DNA from: Bacteroidota bacterium
GTDB lineage: Bacteria; Bacteroidota; Bacteroidia; Bacteroidales; CAIWKO01
Reading direction: 5' to 3'
NCBI GenBank assembly: GCA_037133915.1
Contig: JBAXND010000005.1
Location: forward strand, 64,488 to 122,408
DNA: 57,921 nt
The position numbers were made by a program, and so were the translations under genes. Below are positions 1 to 8,037 of this stretch, piece after piece. Position 1 is the stretch's first letter. Each line of letters begins with the position of its first letter. A model generated the notes under the pieces. It did not search any database and was not told the DNA's origin. It saw only the letters and a list, made by a program, of their open reading frames with translations.

Positions 1-278
1 TTGCTGATCATCTTGATAAACTCCTTTATCATGATTTCGGCAGAATGGAAGTCGGCAATTACACCATCGCGCAGTGGTCTGATAGTGCGTATGTTTTCAT
101 GAGTTTTGCCATGCATCATCATTGCTTTTTTCCCAACGGCAAGTACTTTACCGGTAATACGGTCAATAGCAATGATAGATGGTTCTTCCACCACTACTTT
201 GTCGTTGTGAATAATAAGTGTATTGGCCGTTCCGAGGTCAATGGCAATCTCTTTGGTAAATAATGAAAGCAATCCCAT
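1..278 (-). CDS. mreB: Rod-shape-determining protein MreB, N-terminal part (runs off window)
   Basis: The minus strand from ATG at 278 encodes 92 residues before the window ends. The protein starts MGLLSLFTKEIAIDLGTANT, which is the MreB phosphate-1 loop (IDLGTANT) of the actin fold. It continues with the family-typical EPSIIAID, AVGKKAMMMHGKTHENI and RPLRDGVIADF segments. MreB is the cytoplasmic actin homologue that guides lateral cell-wall synthesis. Only about a quarter of the usual 330-345 residues is present because of the window edge, not a truncation. mreC and mreD, if present, lie outside. Confidence 0.95.
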   Translation of the reverse strand, partial: MGLLSLFTKEIAIDLGTANTLIIHNDKVVVEEPSIIAIDRITGKVLAVGKKAMMMHGKTHENIRTIRPLRDGVIADFHSAEIMIKEFIKMIS

Positions 279-641
279 TTGTTCTTAATTGTTATAGTCC
301 TGAAGAATCGTATCTGTCTGTATTTCTTTGGTGGCGCAAAGTTAGCCCGTTTTTCGCACAATGCCGCATATTATCATTAATATTTCTGTAAAGAGCATTG
401 GTTTTTAGTGAAATAAGGGCATTTTGTGCCTTTTTTGTGCATCCGTTCATCCCCTCAAAAAATACATAATGAAAAAAGCATGCCTTGAGGTGGCTGCAGG
501 TCGCAGGTTTATTATAATTTTACATTCCTTTTCTTATTTTATGCGAGAGCGGTGGAATATTCCAATCGGTCTGGCGTTATTAATTGGGTTTTTAACGAGA
601 GAAGTTCTTACTTTGTTTCCAATTGTTCAAAATATTATACC
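279..641. other. Divergent intergenic region between mreB and an ABC permease
   Basis: No convincing gene lies here. It is the shared upstream region of mreB (minus) and the ABC permease (plus). On the minus strand, 344 to 337 reads TAACTTTG, a match to the Bacteroidota -7 element TAnnTTTG, about 59 bp upstream of the mreB start. I could not find a matching TTTG -33 box at the usual spacing. A short open frame at 424-645 has no recognisable protein character. Confidence 0.5.
337..344 (-). promoter_or_regulatory. Candidate -7 promoter element for mreB
   Basis: TAACTTTG on the minus strand fits the Bacteroidota consensus TAnnTTTG and lies about 59 bp before the mreB start codon. No clear -33 TTTG is seen, so this is a motif match only. 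Confidence 0.45.
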
Positions 642-1895
642 ATGATATTATTTCTGAGGCTGTTGCGCGAGAGTTATTTGTTTGCAATACAGGCAATTAT
701 AGTTAATAAATTACGTACTATTTTATCTCTTTTAGGAATCACTATCGGGATATTTGCGGTTATAGCCGTATTTACGATTGTGGATTCAATGGAGATGACC
801 ATCCGCAAGAGCATAGATTCTCTGGGAAACAATGTGCTTTTTGTACAGAAATGGCCGTGGTCATTCGGAAGTGATTATCCCTGGTGGAAATATATGAACC
901 GCCCGGTACCAAAGCCTGAAGAGCGGGAAGATGTTGAACGCCGCAGCCTTGGAGCAGAAGCGACGGCATATATGATCAGCGCTTCAAAAACCGTTAAACA
1001 TGATGATAAAAGTGTGGAAGGTGCTGCGGTGTTGTGCGTAACTCAGGATTATGATAAGGTATGGTCGTTTGAGCTGAGCGACGGCCGGTACTTTACTCCA
1101 TCCGAATCAACAAGTGGTAAAGGCGTTGCCATTATAGGAAGCACGATTGCTGAAAATCTGTTTAACGGCACGGAAGCGGTGGGTCAGGATATTAAAGTTT
1201 TTGGTCGGAAGCTGGAAGTAATCGGCTTATTCAAAAAGGAAGGCTCCAGCTCGATTGGTAACAGTGCCGATGACCAGGTTGTGATACCGATAAATTTTGC
1301 ACGTAATGTTATCGATATCAACTTTGAAGGGTATAATCCAATGTTGATTGTAAAGGCAAAAGCCGGTGTTTCCAATGACCAGCTTCGCGATGAGCTTACC
1401 GGGATCATGCGTAGTGTCCGCAGGCTTAAACCGGGTGCTGAAGATAATTTTGCAATTAATGAAACAAGCTTACTCACACAGGGTTTTGAGAGCCTGTTCG
1501 ACATTATTTCCATTGCCGGATGGGTGATTGGTGGATTTTCACTATTGGTGGGAGGCTTCGGCATTGCCAATATCATGTTTGTATCGGTTCGTGAGCGAAC
1601 CAACATCATTGGCATTCAGAAATCGCTGGGTGCGAAGAATTTTTTCATACTCTTTGAATTTTTATTTGAAGCAATCATACTCTGTTTGATGGGAGGCGTT
1701 ATCGGGCTCTTGCTGGTGTATATCGGAACACTGATTGTTTCGGGCGCTTTTGATATGGAACTTTCACTTACAACAGGAAATATCATGATGGGCATATTGG
1801 TTTCAGCGTTTATCGGGCTGTTGGCCGGAGTGATACCGGCATGGTCGGCCTCACGTATGGATCCAGTGGTGGCAATTCGGGCTTCGGGAAGCTAA
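642..1895 (+). CDS. MacB/FtsX-family ABC transporter permease
   Basis: This 417-residue integral membrane protein has the MacB layout. An N-terminal transmembrane segment (about residues 20-45, LSLLGITIGIFAVIAVFTIV) is followed by a periplasmic core domain of about 220 residues and three C-terminal helices forming an FtsX domain. It ends with the usual PAWSASRMDPVVAIR stretch. I chose ATG 642 rather than upstream frame starts because the family begins just before the first helix. In MacB-like systems such permeases pair with an ABC ATPase and a membrane fusion protein and move substrates from the periplasm or inner membrane. Neither partner is adjacent, so the gene appears as an orphan permease and its substrate cannot be inferred. 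Confidence 0.85.
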   Translation: MILFLRLLRESYLFAIQAIIVNKLRTILSLLGITIGIFAVIAVFTIVDSMEMTIRKSIDSLGNNVLFVQKWPWSFGSDYPWWKYMNRPVPKPEEREDVERRSLGAEATAYMISASKTVKHDDKSVEGAAVLCVTQDYDKVWSFELSDGRYFTPSESTSGKGVAIIGSTIAENLFNGTEAVGQDIKVFGRKLEVIGLFKKEGSSSIGNSADDQVVIPINFARNVIDINFEGYNPMLIVKAKAGVSNDQLRDELTGIMRSVRRLKPGAEDNFAINETSLLTQGFESLFDIISIAGWVIGGFSLLVGGFGIANIMFVSVRERTNIIGIQKSLGAKNFFILFEFLFEAIILCLMGGVIGLLLVYIGTLIVSGAFDMELSLTTGNIMMGILVSAFIGLLAGVIPAWSASRMDPVVAIRASGS

Positions 1896-2046
1896 ATCAT
1901 AATCAATGGTTTGACGTAATAATTTTCACTATATTCACGTTGTTTTATAACGGTTTTGTTAAGGTGTGCATACCATTTTTCAGACCGTGAAATTCCTTTA
2001 AACAGTGCCTGATTTTTATGGTACTTAAAATCCAATCAAAAATAAA

Positions 2047-3132
2047 ATGCGTATGAGAAATTTGACGATGGCAGGTTTGTTGATGCTGCTTTTGGGCGGC
2101 ACGGTTACATCTCAGAATAATATTTCAAGGACCGGCAGCACTGTCCAGATAAAAGAAATCACCTATGATGTAGGCATAAACAATCACGATTTAATGCGCG
2201 AATACGGTCCTGAAGGAATGGCCGATCAGTGGTTCCGTGATAATATTGAAGCATCATCGCGCTGTGCATGGCTCAATGAATTATTTGCTGCCGGAACCGC
2301 CGGAAAACTTTCTCTTACAGATACAAACGGTCGTGCGCTGAACAGGATCGAAAGCATGCGCATGTTTTATTACTGTGATACAATACGGGTTGTTAGGCCT
2401 CAGCCGCCATACGATGAATTTGACACGGTATTATGCTCTTATATTAATCCGCAGAAAGTGGTTGCCTTACGATTCAGGGAATCGTGGACCATAAATCCAA
2501 CAACCATGGAGATTTCGAAAAAGATTATCGCCATGGCACCCCTGATGGGGGAAGATATCTTGGAATCGGGATTTCCGCAAAAACAAACGGTGAGACCGAT
2601 GTTCTGGATTGTATACGATCAGAAGGTCAGCGGAAATACGTTACTTACACCGCGTATTGTTGCCAATACGGTATTTGAAAAGAAAAGAATGATGAAGCCT
2701 TCTGATTCTTCGTCGGCCATACAATACATGAAACTATTAATCGATAAAGCCACGAATGAGGGTATTTCATGCTATACATTCAATGAAAACCCGGTATGGG
2801 ATTTACCCTTAACCGGACGGGAACTCTACAGCCGGCTTTACTCCGCAGATACCCTTAGCCTGATGCGTAACGGGGCCATGGTTGATACGGTAATCGTACA
2901 CAATCCTGATCCTTCATCGTTTCGGACGCTGCGTTTTATGGAAGAATGGTATTTTGATGAAGCCACACTTCAGATTACCAAAAAGGTTATTGGCGTTTGT
3001 CCGGTAATTGAAGTCTATACGGATAATGGCGAATTCAGAGGCTACAAGCCGTTATTCTGGACGTATTTCAGCGATGTATGGATGCCATTTAACCGTAAAG
3101 CAACCGTAAAAGTTACAAATCCAAAACCCTGA
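2047..3132 (+). CDS. GldN-like secreted protein with duplicated domain
   Basis: This 361-residue protein begins with a signal peptide (MRMRNLTMAGLLMLLLGGTV). It contains two versions of the block seen in gliding/T9SS protein GldN (PorN). The first, from about residue 143, contains FRESWTINPTTMEISKKIIA and then RPMFWIVYD. The second, from about residue 298, reads MEEWYFDEATLQITKKVIG followed by GEFRGYKPLFWTYF. In GldN, one such W-x-D-x-I-x-x-x-I-I-G-h-x-P unit precedes the GEFRGY-PLFW signature. GldN is a periplasmic T9SS component forming a ring with GldK. Here no gldKLM genes flank it and the domain is tandemly repeated, so this is a paralogue rather than GldN itself. Its role is unknown. 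ATG 2053, two codons in, is an equally possible start. Confidence 0.6.
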   Translation: MRMRNLTMAGLLMLLLGGTVTSQNNISRTGSTVQIKEITYDVGINNHDLMREYGPEGMADQWFRDNIEASSRCAWLNELFAAGTAGKLSLTDTNGRALNRIESMRMFYYCDTIRVVRPQPPYDEFDTVLCSYINPQKVVALRFRESWTINPTTMEISKKIIAMAPLMGEDILESGFPQKQTVRPMFWIVYDQKVSGNTLLTPRIVANTVFEKKRMMKPSDSSSAIQYMKLLIDKATNEGISCYTFNENPVWDLPLTGRELYSRLYSADTLSLMRNGAMVDTVIVHNPDPSSFRTLRFMEEWYFDEATLQITKKVIGVCPVIEVYTDNGEFRGYKPLFWTYFSDVWMPFNRKATVKVTNPKP

Positions 3133-3144
3133 TATTTCTCATTC

Positions 3145-3179
3145 TTTGTTTTTATTTCTCAAAAAAAATTGTAGGTTTG
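3145..3179 (+). promoter_or_regulatory. Candidate promoter for the CASTOR/POLLUX channel gene
   Basis: TTTG at 3145-3148 and TAGGTTTG at 3172-3179 match the Bacteroidota -33 and -7 elements, with 23 bp between them, slightly longer than the usual 19-21. The -7 element ends 25 bp before the GTG start. Confidence 0.5.
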
Positions 3180-3204
3180 GAATGAAATCCTAAAACCTGC
3201 AAAC

Positions 3205-5121
3205 GTGAGAAAAGAACTATCAAAACCCGGATTAGCCGAACGCGCCCGATATTGGTTTGATAATGTGATGAGCCGTGGTGCCATTGCAGTTATCACGCTT
3301 TTGGGAATATTATCGCTGCTCATTGTAATTTTTGCCGGTCTGACTATCAGCATTGCCGGTATTACCACGGCCGATTCAGGAAAGATGTCGTTTTTTGAAG
3401 CCGCATGGCAAAGCCTGATGCGTACTTTTGATGCCGGTACGATGGGTGGTGATACCGGGTGGAAGTTCCGCATTGTGATGTTGGCGGTGACTATTGGCGG
3501 CATGTTCATCATCAGCGCTCTTATTGGTATTATCAGCAATGCCATCGGGAATAAGATTGAAGAATTGCGCAAAGGGCGATCGAAAGTGATTGAATCGGGG
3601 CACACGCTTATTATAGGCTGGTCACCGAAAATATTCGCAATCATTTCTGAGCTGATTATTGCAAATGAAAACAGGCGGCATGCGCGAATTGTTATTCTCG
3701 CCGGCAAGGACAAAGTGGAAATGGAAGATGAATTGCAATTCAGAATTCCAAAAACAAAGAATACAAAAATTATCTGTCGTTCCGGAAATCCGATTGATTC
3801 GGAAGACCTGGGCATTGTGAATCCGAACGGAGCCCGCTCCATAATTATACTTGCTTCGGAAGATGATAACTCAGATATCAGCATTATAAAAACCGTGCTG
3901 GCCATTACCAACAATCCGCTTCATGCCGATGGCGATTATCATATCGTTTCAGAAATTGGAGAGAAAAAAAATATGCGGGTTGGCGAAATGATTGGAAAAG
4001 GCAAAGTGACATTTATTCTGAACAAGGATATTATTTCCCGGATGATTGTACAAACAAGCCGTCAGTCGGGCATGAGCGATGTCTTTACCGAACTTCTCGA
4101 TTTTGATGGTGATGAAATTTATTTTAAAGAAGAACCGGCACTGACGGGTAAAAAATTCAGCGAAGTGCTTTCGTTATACGGAACGTCATCTGTGATTGGA
4201 ATTTTTGGTCACGATAAGGTCGTTCGGCTGAATCCGCCTATGGATACAGTGCTGGGTGCCGGAGACAGCATCATTGCGATTGCTGAAGACGATGATAAAG
4301 TGATTATGAACGGAACCCCCAATCCGGAAATAGATCAAACAGGCATCAGTGGTGATAAACCATTTGTATATGAACCTGAAAAAACACTGATTCTGGGATG
4401 GAACAATAAGGGTTCGGGCATTGTCCGTGAACTTGATAATTACGTGGAAGAAGGCTCTGAAGTTCTTATTATCTCTGATCTTTCAGAAACAAAGGCTGCT
4501 CACGAAAAGATGCATGTTGAAAAATATCTTAAGAATCTTACCGTGGATTTTAAAAAGGGCTCGGTTACCGACCGTGACCTGCTTGAAGCACTTGATATTG
4601 CCAAATATGATCACTTGATTTTACTTAGCAACGGTGAAGCAAAAAATGCACAGGACGCCGATGCCCGCACACTGGTGGCACTGCTTCATGTTCGTGATAT
4701 AGCAGCAGGTCTTGGTAAAAATTTCAATATCGTTACCGAGATGCTTGATATCAAAAACCGTGAACTGGCAGGCATTACAAGTGCCGATGATTTCATTGTG
4801 AGTGATAAACTTTTAAGCCTGATGCTGGCTCAGCTATCGGAGAATAAATATCTGAAACCCGTATTCGACGACCTTTTTGATGCCGATGGTTCGGAGATTT
4901 ATATCAAACCTGTCTCCAATTATATTGTTCCCGGAAAGGAGGTGAATTTCTACACGGTAATCAAAGCAGCTGCCGCGCGTGGTGAAGTGGCTATAGGCTA
5001 CCGCATTATGAACTATGCAGGAAACAAAGACAAGGCAAACGGTGTTGTTATCAATCCAAAAAAATCGGATTTTATAGTTTTTACTCCCGCAGATAAAATC
5101 ATTGTTATTGCCGAAGATTAA
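3205..5121 (+). CDS. CASTOR/POLLUX-type ion channel with RCK-like domains
   Basis: This 638-residue protein begins at GTG. Two transmembrane segments lie near residues 28-55 and 88-112. They flank a pore-like region containing TFDAGTMGGDTGW, the position of the filter in CASTOR/POLLUX channels. After LIGIISNAIGNKIEELRKG come two nucleotide-binding RCK-like halves: HTLIIGW with a Rossmann-type strand near residue 135, and TLILGWNNKGSGIVREL near 395. The C-terminal IVPGKEVNFYTVIKAAAARG segment is characteristic of the family. Plant CASTOR and POLLUX are ligand-gated nuclear cation channels. Bacterial homologues are generally assumed to conduct K+ or Ca2+, but the ion is not settled by this sequence. 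The gene stands alone between a GldN-like gene and gpmI. Confidence 0.85.
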   Translation: MRKELSKPGLAERARYWFDNVMSRGAIAVITLLGILSLLIVIFAGLTISIAGITTADSGKMSFFEAAWQSLMRTFDAGTMGGDTGWKFRIVMLAVTIGGMFIISALIGIISNAIGNKIEELRKGRSKVIESGHTLIIGWSPKIFAIISELIIANENRRHARIVILAGKDKVEMEDELQFRIPKTKNTKIICRSGNPIDSEDLGIVNPNGARSIIILASEDDNSDISIIKTVLAITNNPLHADGDYHIVSEIGEKKNMRVGEMIGKGKVTFILNKDIISRMIVQTSRQSGMSDVFTELLDFDGDEIYFKEEPALTGKKFSEVLSLYGTSSVIGIFGHDKVVRLNPPMDTVLGAGDSIIAIAEDDDKVIMNGTPNPEIDQTGISGDKPFVYEPEKTLILGWNNKGSGIVRELDNYVEEGSEVLIISDLSETKAAHEKMHVEKYLKNLTVDFKKGSVTDRDLLEALDIAKYDHLILLSNGEAKNAQDADARTLVALLHVRDIAAGLGKNFNIVTEMLDIKNRELAGITSADDFIVSDKLLSLMLAQLSENKYLKPVFDDLFDADGSEIYIKPVSNYIVPGKEVNFYTVIKAAAARGEVAIGYRIMNYAGNKDKANGVVINPKKSDFIVFTPADKIIVIAED

Positions 5122-5210
5122 AGGGCCGCAGAATTTCAATTCGTTGCTTTTTTTAAATTTATAATTTTCGAATCTTAAAATTGGCTCATTTTCAAGTCAT
5201 TTTTTCAGGC

Positions 5211-5218
5211 TACCTTTG
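5211..5218 (+). promoter_or_regulatory. Candidate -7 promoter element for gpmI
   Basis: TACCTTTG matches TAnnTTTG and lies 24 bp before the gpmI start codon. A TTG at 5181-5183 is the nearest -33 candidate but is 27 bp away, longer than usual. Confidence 0.45.
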
Positions 5219-5242
5219 TGGTCTAATTATGCTGTAACTATT

Positions 5243-6772
5243 ATGAATAAAAAAGCAATGCTTATCATCATGGATGGTTGGGGTCAGGCTCCAGCCGGTC
5301 CGTCCAACGCTATATCAAGTGCCGATATTCCTTTTGTGCGCAGTCTGTATAATAATGCTGATGTTGCCTTTAATACACTCGATTGCTCCGGGCTTGCCGT
5401 AGGTCTTCCTGAAGGTCAAATGGGAAATTCCGAAGTCGGTCATCTGAATATAGGTGCCGGGCGCGTGGTATATCAGGATCTGGTGCGCATAAACAAAGCC
5501 ATTGAAAGCGGCAGCATTGAGCAGAATCCCGTTATCAACGAAGCATATACATACGCAAAAGAGCAGGGCAAACAGGTTCACCTGATAGGATTAATAGGCG
5601 ATGGCGGCGTACATTCGCTTTCGGCGCACTTGCTGAAACTGTGTGATATGGCTGAAAATGCCGGACTTACAGATGTTTTTGTTCATGCGGTTACCGATGG
5701 CCGCGATACCGATCCGCGCAGCGGACTCGAATTTGTGAAGGAAGTAAAAGAGCACCTCGAACATTCGGCAGGCGTCATTGCAACACTCAGCGGGCGTTAT
5801 TATACCATGGACCGCGACAAGCGGTGGGAGCGCGTGAAGCGCGGGTACGACCTGATGATTCACGGTATTGGTAAAAAGCATACCGACGTACTTGCTGCAA
5901 TACAGGAATCATATGATGAAGGTGTAACCGATGAATTTATTTTGCCGGTCGTCTTTACCAAAGAAGACGGAACACCGATTACTACCATTCGCGAAGGGGA
6001 TGTGGTGATATGCTTTAATTTCAGAACGGACCGCCTGCGTGAAATTACTGTGGCGCTTACCCAGAAGGATATGCCCGAATTCGGGATGCAAACCATGAAT
6101 CTGCATTATCTGACCATGTGCCGCTATGATGAATCCTTCAAAAACGTGCATGTGATTTATGATAAAGAAGATGTACAGATGACTCTGGGCGAAGTGGTAA
6201 GCAAACTCGGGAAAACTCAGTTGCGTATTGCCGAAACCGAGAAATATCCGCATGTGACATTCTTTTTCAGTGGTGGTCGGGAAGATGTTTTTGAAGGCGA
6301 AAAACGTATTATGATACCGTCGCCCAAAGTGGCAACATACGACCTGCAGCCGGAGATGAGCGCTTATGAAGTTACCGCGGCATTGCTTCCCGAGATTAAT
6401 AAAAAAACCTTCGATTTTATTTGTCTGAACTTCGCAAACTCAGATATGGTAGGGCATACCGGATTCTGGGATGCTATACAAAAAGCGCTGCATACGGTTG
6501 ATACCTGCGTAAAACAGGTTATTGAAGCTGCCCTTGCCAATGGTTATTCCGTATTACTTACCGCCGATCACGGCAATTCTGATTTCGCTGTGAACGCCGA
6601 CGGCTCACCGAATACGGCTCACAGCATGAATCCCGTTCCGGTGTTTTTGTTTGATGCGGACTATAAAAAACTGAAACACGGTAAGCTCGCAGACATTGCG
6701 CCTACGCTGCTTACCGTGATGGGAATTCCCGTTCCGGGGGAAATGACGGGCGACGTGCTGGTGGAAAAATAG
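5243..6772 (+). CDS. gpmI: 2,3-bisphosphoglycerate-independent phosphoglycerate mutase
   Basis: GpmI interconverts 3- and 2-phosphoglycerate in the cytosol. The 509-residue protein has the usual length. Visible motifs are IIMDGWG (first metal Asp, residue about 11), GNSEVGHLNIGAGRVVYQDL (catalytic Ser near 62), VTDGRDTDPRSG, SGRYYTMDRDKRWER, FNFRTDR, and the alkaline-phosphatase-fold metal motifs ADHGNSD and TAHSMNPVPVF near the C-terminus. I chose ATG 5243 because homologues begin MNKKAMLIIMDGWG; the nine residues upstream in frame have no family support. It is a single gene preceded by a TAnnTTTG element. Confidence 0.97.
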   Translation: MNKKAMLIIMDGWGQAPAGPSNAISSADIPFVRSLYNNADVAFNTLDCSGLAVGLPEGQMGNSEVGHLNIGAGRVVYQDLVRINKAIESGSIEQNPVINEAYTYAKEQGKQVHLIGLIGDGGVHSLSAHLLKLCDMAENAGLTDVFVHAVTDGRDTDPRSGLEFVKEVKEHLEHSAGVIATLSGRYYTMDRDKRWERVKRGYDLMIHGIGKKHTDVLAAIQESYDEGVTDEFILPVVFTKEDGTPITTIREGDVVICFNFRTDRLREITVALTQKDMPEFGMQTMNLHYLTMCRYDESFKNVHVIYDKEDVQMTLGEVVSKLGKTQLRIAETEKYPHVTFFFSGGREDVFEGEKRIMIPSPKVATYDLQPEMSAYEVTAALLPEINKKTFDFICLNFANSDMVGHTGFWDAIQKALHTVDTCVKQVIEAALANGYSVLLTADHGNSDFAVNADGSPNTAHSMNPVPVFLFDADYKKLKHGKLADIAPTLLTVMGIPVPGEMTGDVLVEK

Positions 6773-6820
6773 CAAAGTCGATGACTCCCTTTTCCCTATT
6801 ACTTATTACCTATTACCTGT

Positions 6821-8023
6821 TTAACACGCCATATCGCCTGCATTCTTCATGGCAGAGAGCAGGTTGTACGCGCCTTTTACAACAATTCTGTTCCTGGTCA
6901 GGTCAAAGTTTTTGGGCAGTGTGATTTGCGTAAACCCATTTTCCGTTACGCCTTTTTCTACTTCGACAATCTGGTAAAGTGTCACTACTTTGTCGCCTTC
7001 TTTCTTTGTTTCATAGAAGGTGAAAATAAAGTTTTTATCTTCGAAAGAAAGCACGGCTTCCTGCGGAAGCACGGTTGCAGAATCATTTTGTTTTTCTATG
7101 GTAGCATTCACAAACATACCGGGCAACAAATTCTTGTTTGTATTCTCAACGGTAGCATAAACCTTTACCGTTCTGTCGTTATTAATTGCCTTCCCGACCT
7201 GATAAATCAGCGCGCTCTGTTTGTTTTCGGGACTGTCGGGCGCTGCAAAATTTATCTTCTGTCCGATGGCTACTTTTGCAATATCCTTTTCAAAAACGGT
7301 CAGCTCAAGCGTGAGATTCTGAGTGTTCACAATTTCAACAATCACATCCGTTGGATTTACGTATTTTCCTTCATTTACACTTACCGTTTTTACGTAGCCG
7401 CTTATCGGTGAAACAATAGAAACAGCGCCGGTAATTTTTTCATTCTGCAGATTTGAAGCATCAATACCTATAAGCTTCAGCTTCTGTATAAGTGCCGAAA
7501 CTTTTGCCTGTAAGCCTTTGTATTCCGACAATGCAAGCTGATATGTTTTTGCGGCAGCCACATTCTCACGATACAGATCTTTCTGACGGTTGCATTCTGT
7601 TTCTGCATATTCGAGTTTGCTTTTGCTCTCCAGATAATTTTGCTGCAGCTCAATAAAATCGGGGTTTTCAATGACTGCAATCACTTGTCCTTTGGTTACA
7701 GGGCTGCCCTGCACCAGGCTGATGCTTTTTATGTATCCGCCCATGATTGCGGAAACCGACACTAAATTCTGGGGTGTAACGTTCACGAGGCCGCTGACCT
7801 TTAACTGGGTATTCAGCATCATCTGATTCACGGTGCCGAGTTCAATGCCGGCAGCTTTGATCTGTGCGTCGTTCATCTCCACCGTATTCGGCGGAAGTAC
7901 TTCGTGTTCTTCCGTTTTTTCGGCATCTCCGTTGCGACTGGTACAACCCAGCATGAATAACGACAAGCCAATGATAATAACTGCGAGTGGTGTTCTCATT
8001 TTATTTTTGTTTATTAAGTTCAT
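6821..8023 (-). CDS. RND efflux periplasmic adaptor lipoprotein (CzcB/CusB type)
   Basis: This is the membrane fusion protein of a heavy-metal RND pump, linking the inner-membrane pump to the outer-membrane channel. The 400-residue protein has a lipobox (FMLGCTS, Cys27). It then has a barrel-sandwich/HlyD region (KGQVIAVIENPDFIELQQNY), a coiled-coil hairpin (about residues 125-185), a second lipoyl half (VSPISGYVKTVSVNEGKYV) and a beta-barrel (FAAPDSPENKQSALIYQVG...LLPGMFVNATIEKQ). A second in-frame ATG at 7999 is a possible start and would still include the lipobox. It lies 14 bp downstream of the pump gene, so it is almost certainly cotranscribed. Confidence 0.9.
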   Translation of the reverse strand: MNLINKNKMRTPLAVIIIGLSLFMLGCTSRNGDAEKTEEHEVLPPNTVEMNDAQIKAAGIELGTVNQMMLNTQLKVSGLVNVTPQNLVSVSAIMGGYIKSISLVQGSPVTKGQVIAVIENPDFIELQQNYLESKSKLEYAETECNRQKDLYRENVAAAKTYQLALSEYKGLQAKVSALIQKLKLIGIDASNLQNEKITGAVSIVSPISGYVKTVSVNEGKYVNPTDVIVEIVNTQNLTLELTVFEKDIAKVAIGQKINFAAPDSPENKQSALIYQVGKAINNDRTVKVYATVENTNKNLLPGMFVNATIEKQNDSATVLPQEAVLSFEDKNFIFTFYETKKEGDKVVTLYQIVEVEKGVTENGFTQITLPKNFDLTRNRIVVKGAYNLLSAMKNAGDMAC

Positions 8024-8037
8024 AAGGCGAAATGGTT

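Noticed and set aside
424..645. 73-codon open frame upstream of the ABC permease
   Set aside because: It overlaps the permease frame start, has no signal or family resemblance, and lies in an AT-rich promoter region.
6926..7411. 161-codon frame opposite the membrane fusion protein gene
   Set aside because: It is antisense to a well-supported gene and its sequence has no domain character, as for other long frames opposite the RND and pyrimidine genes.
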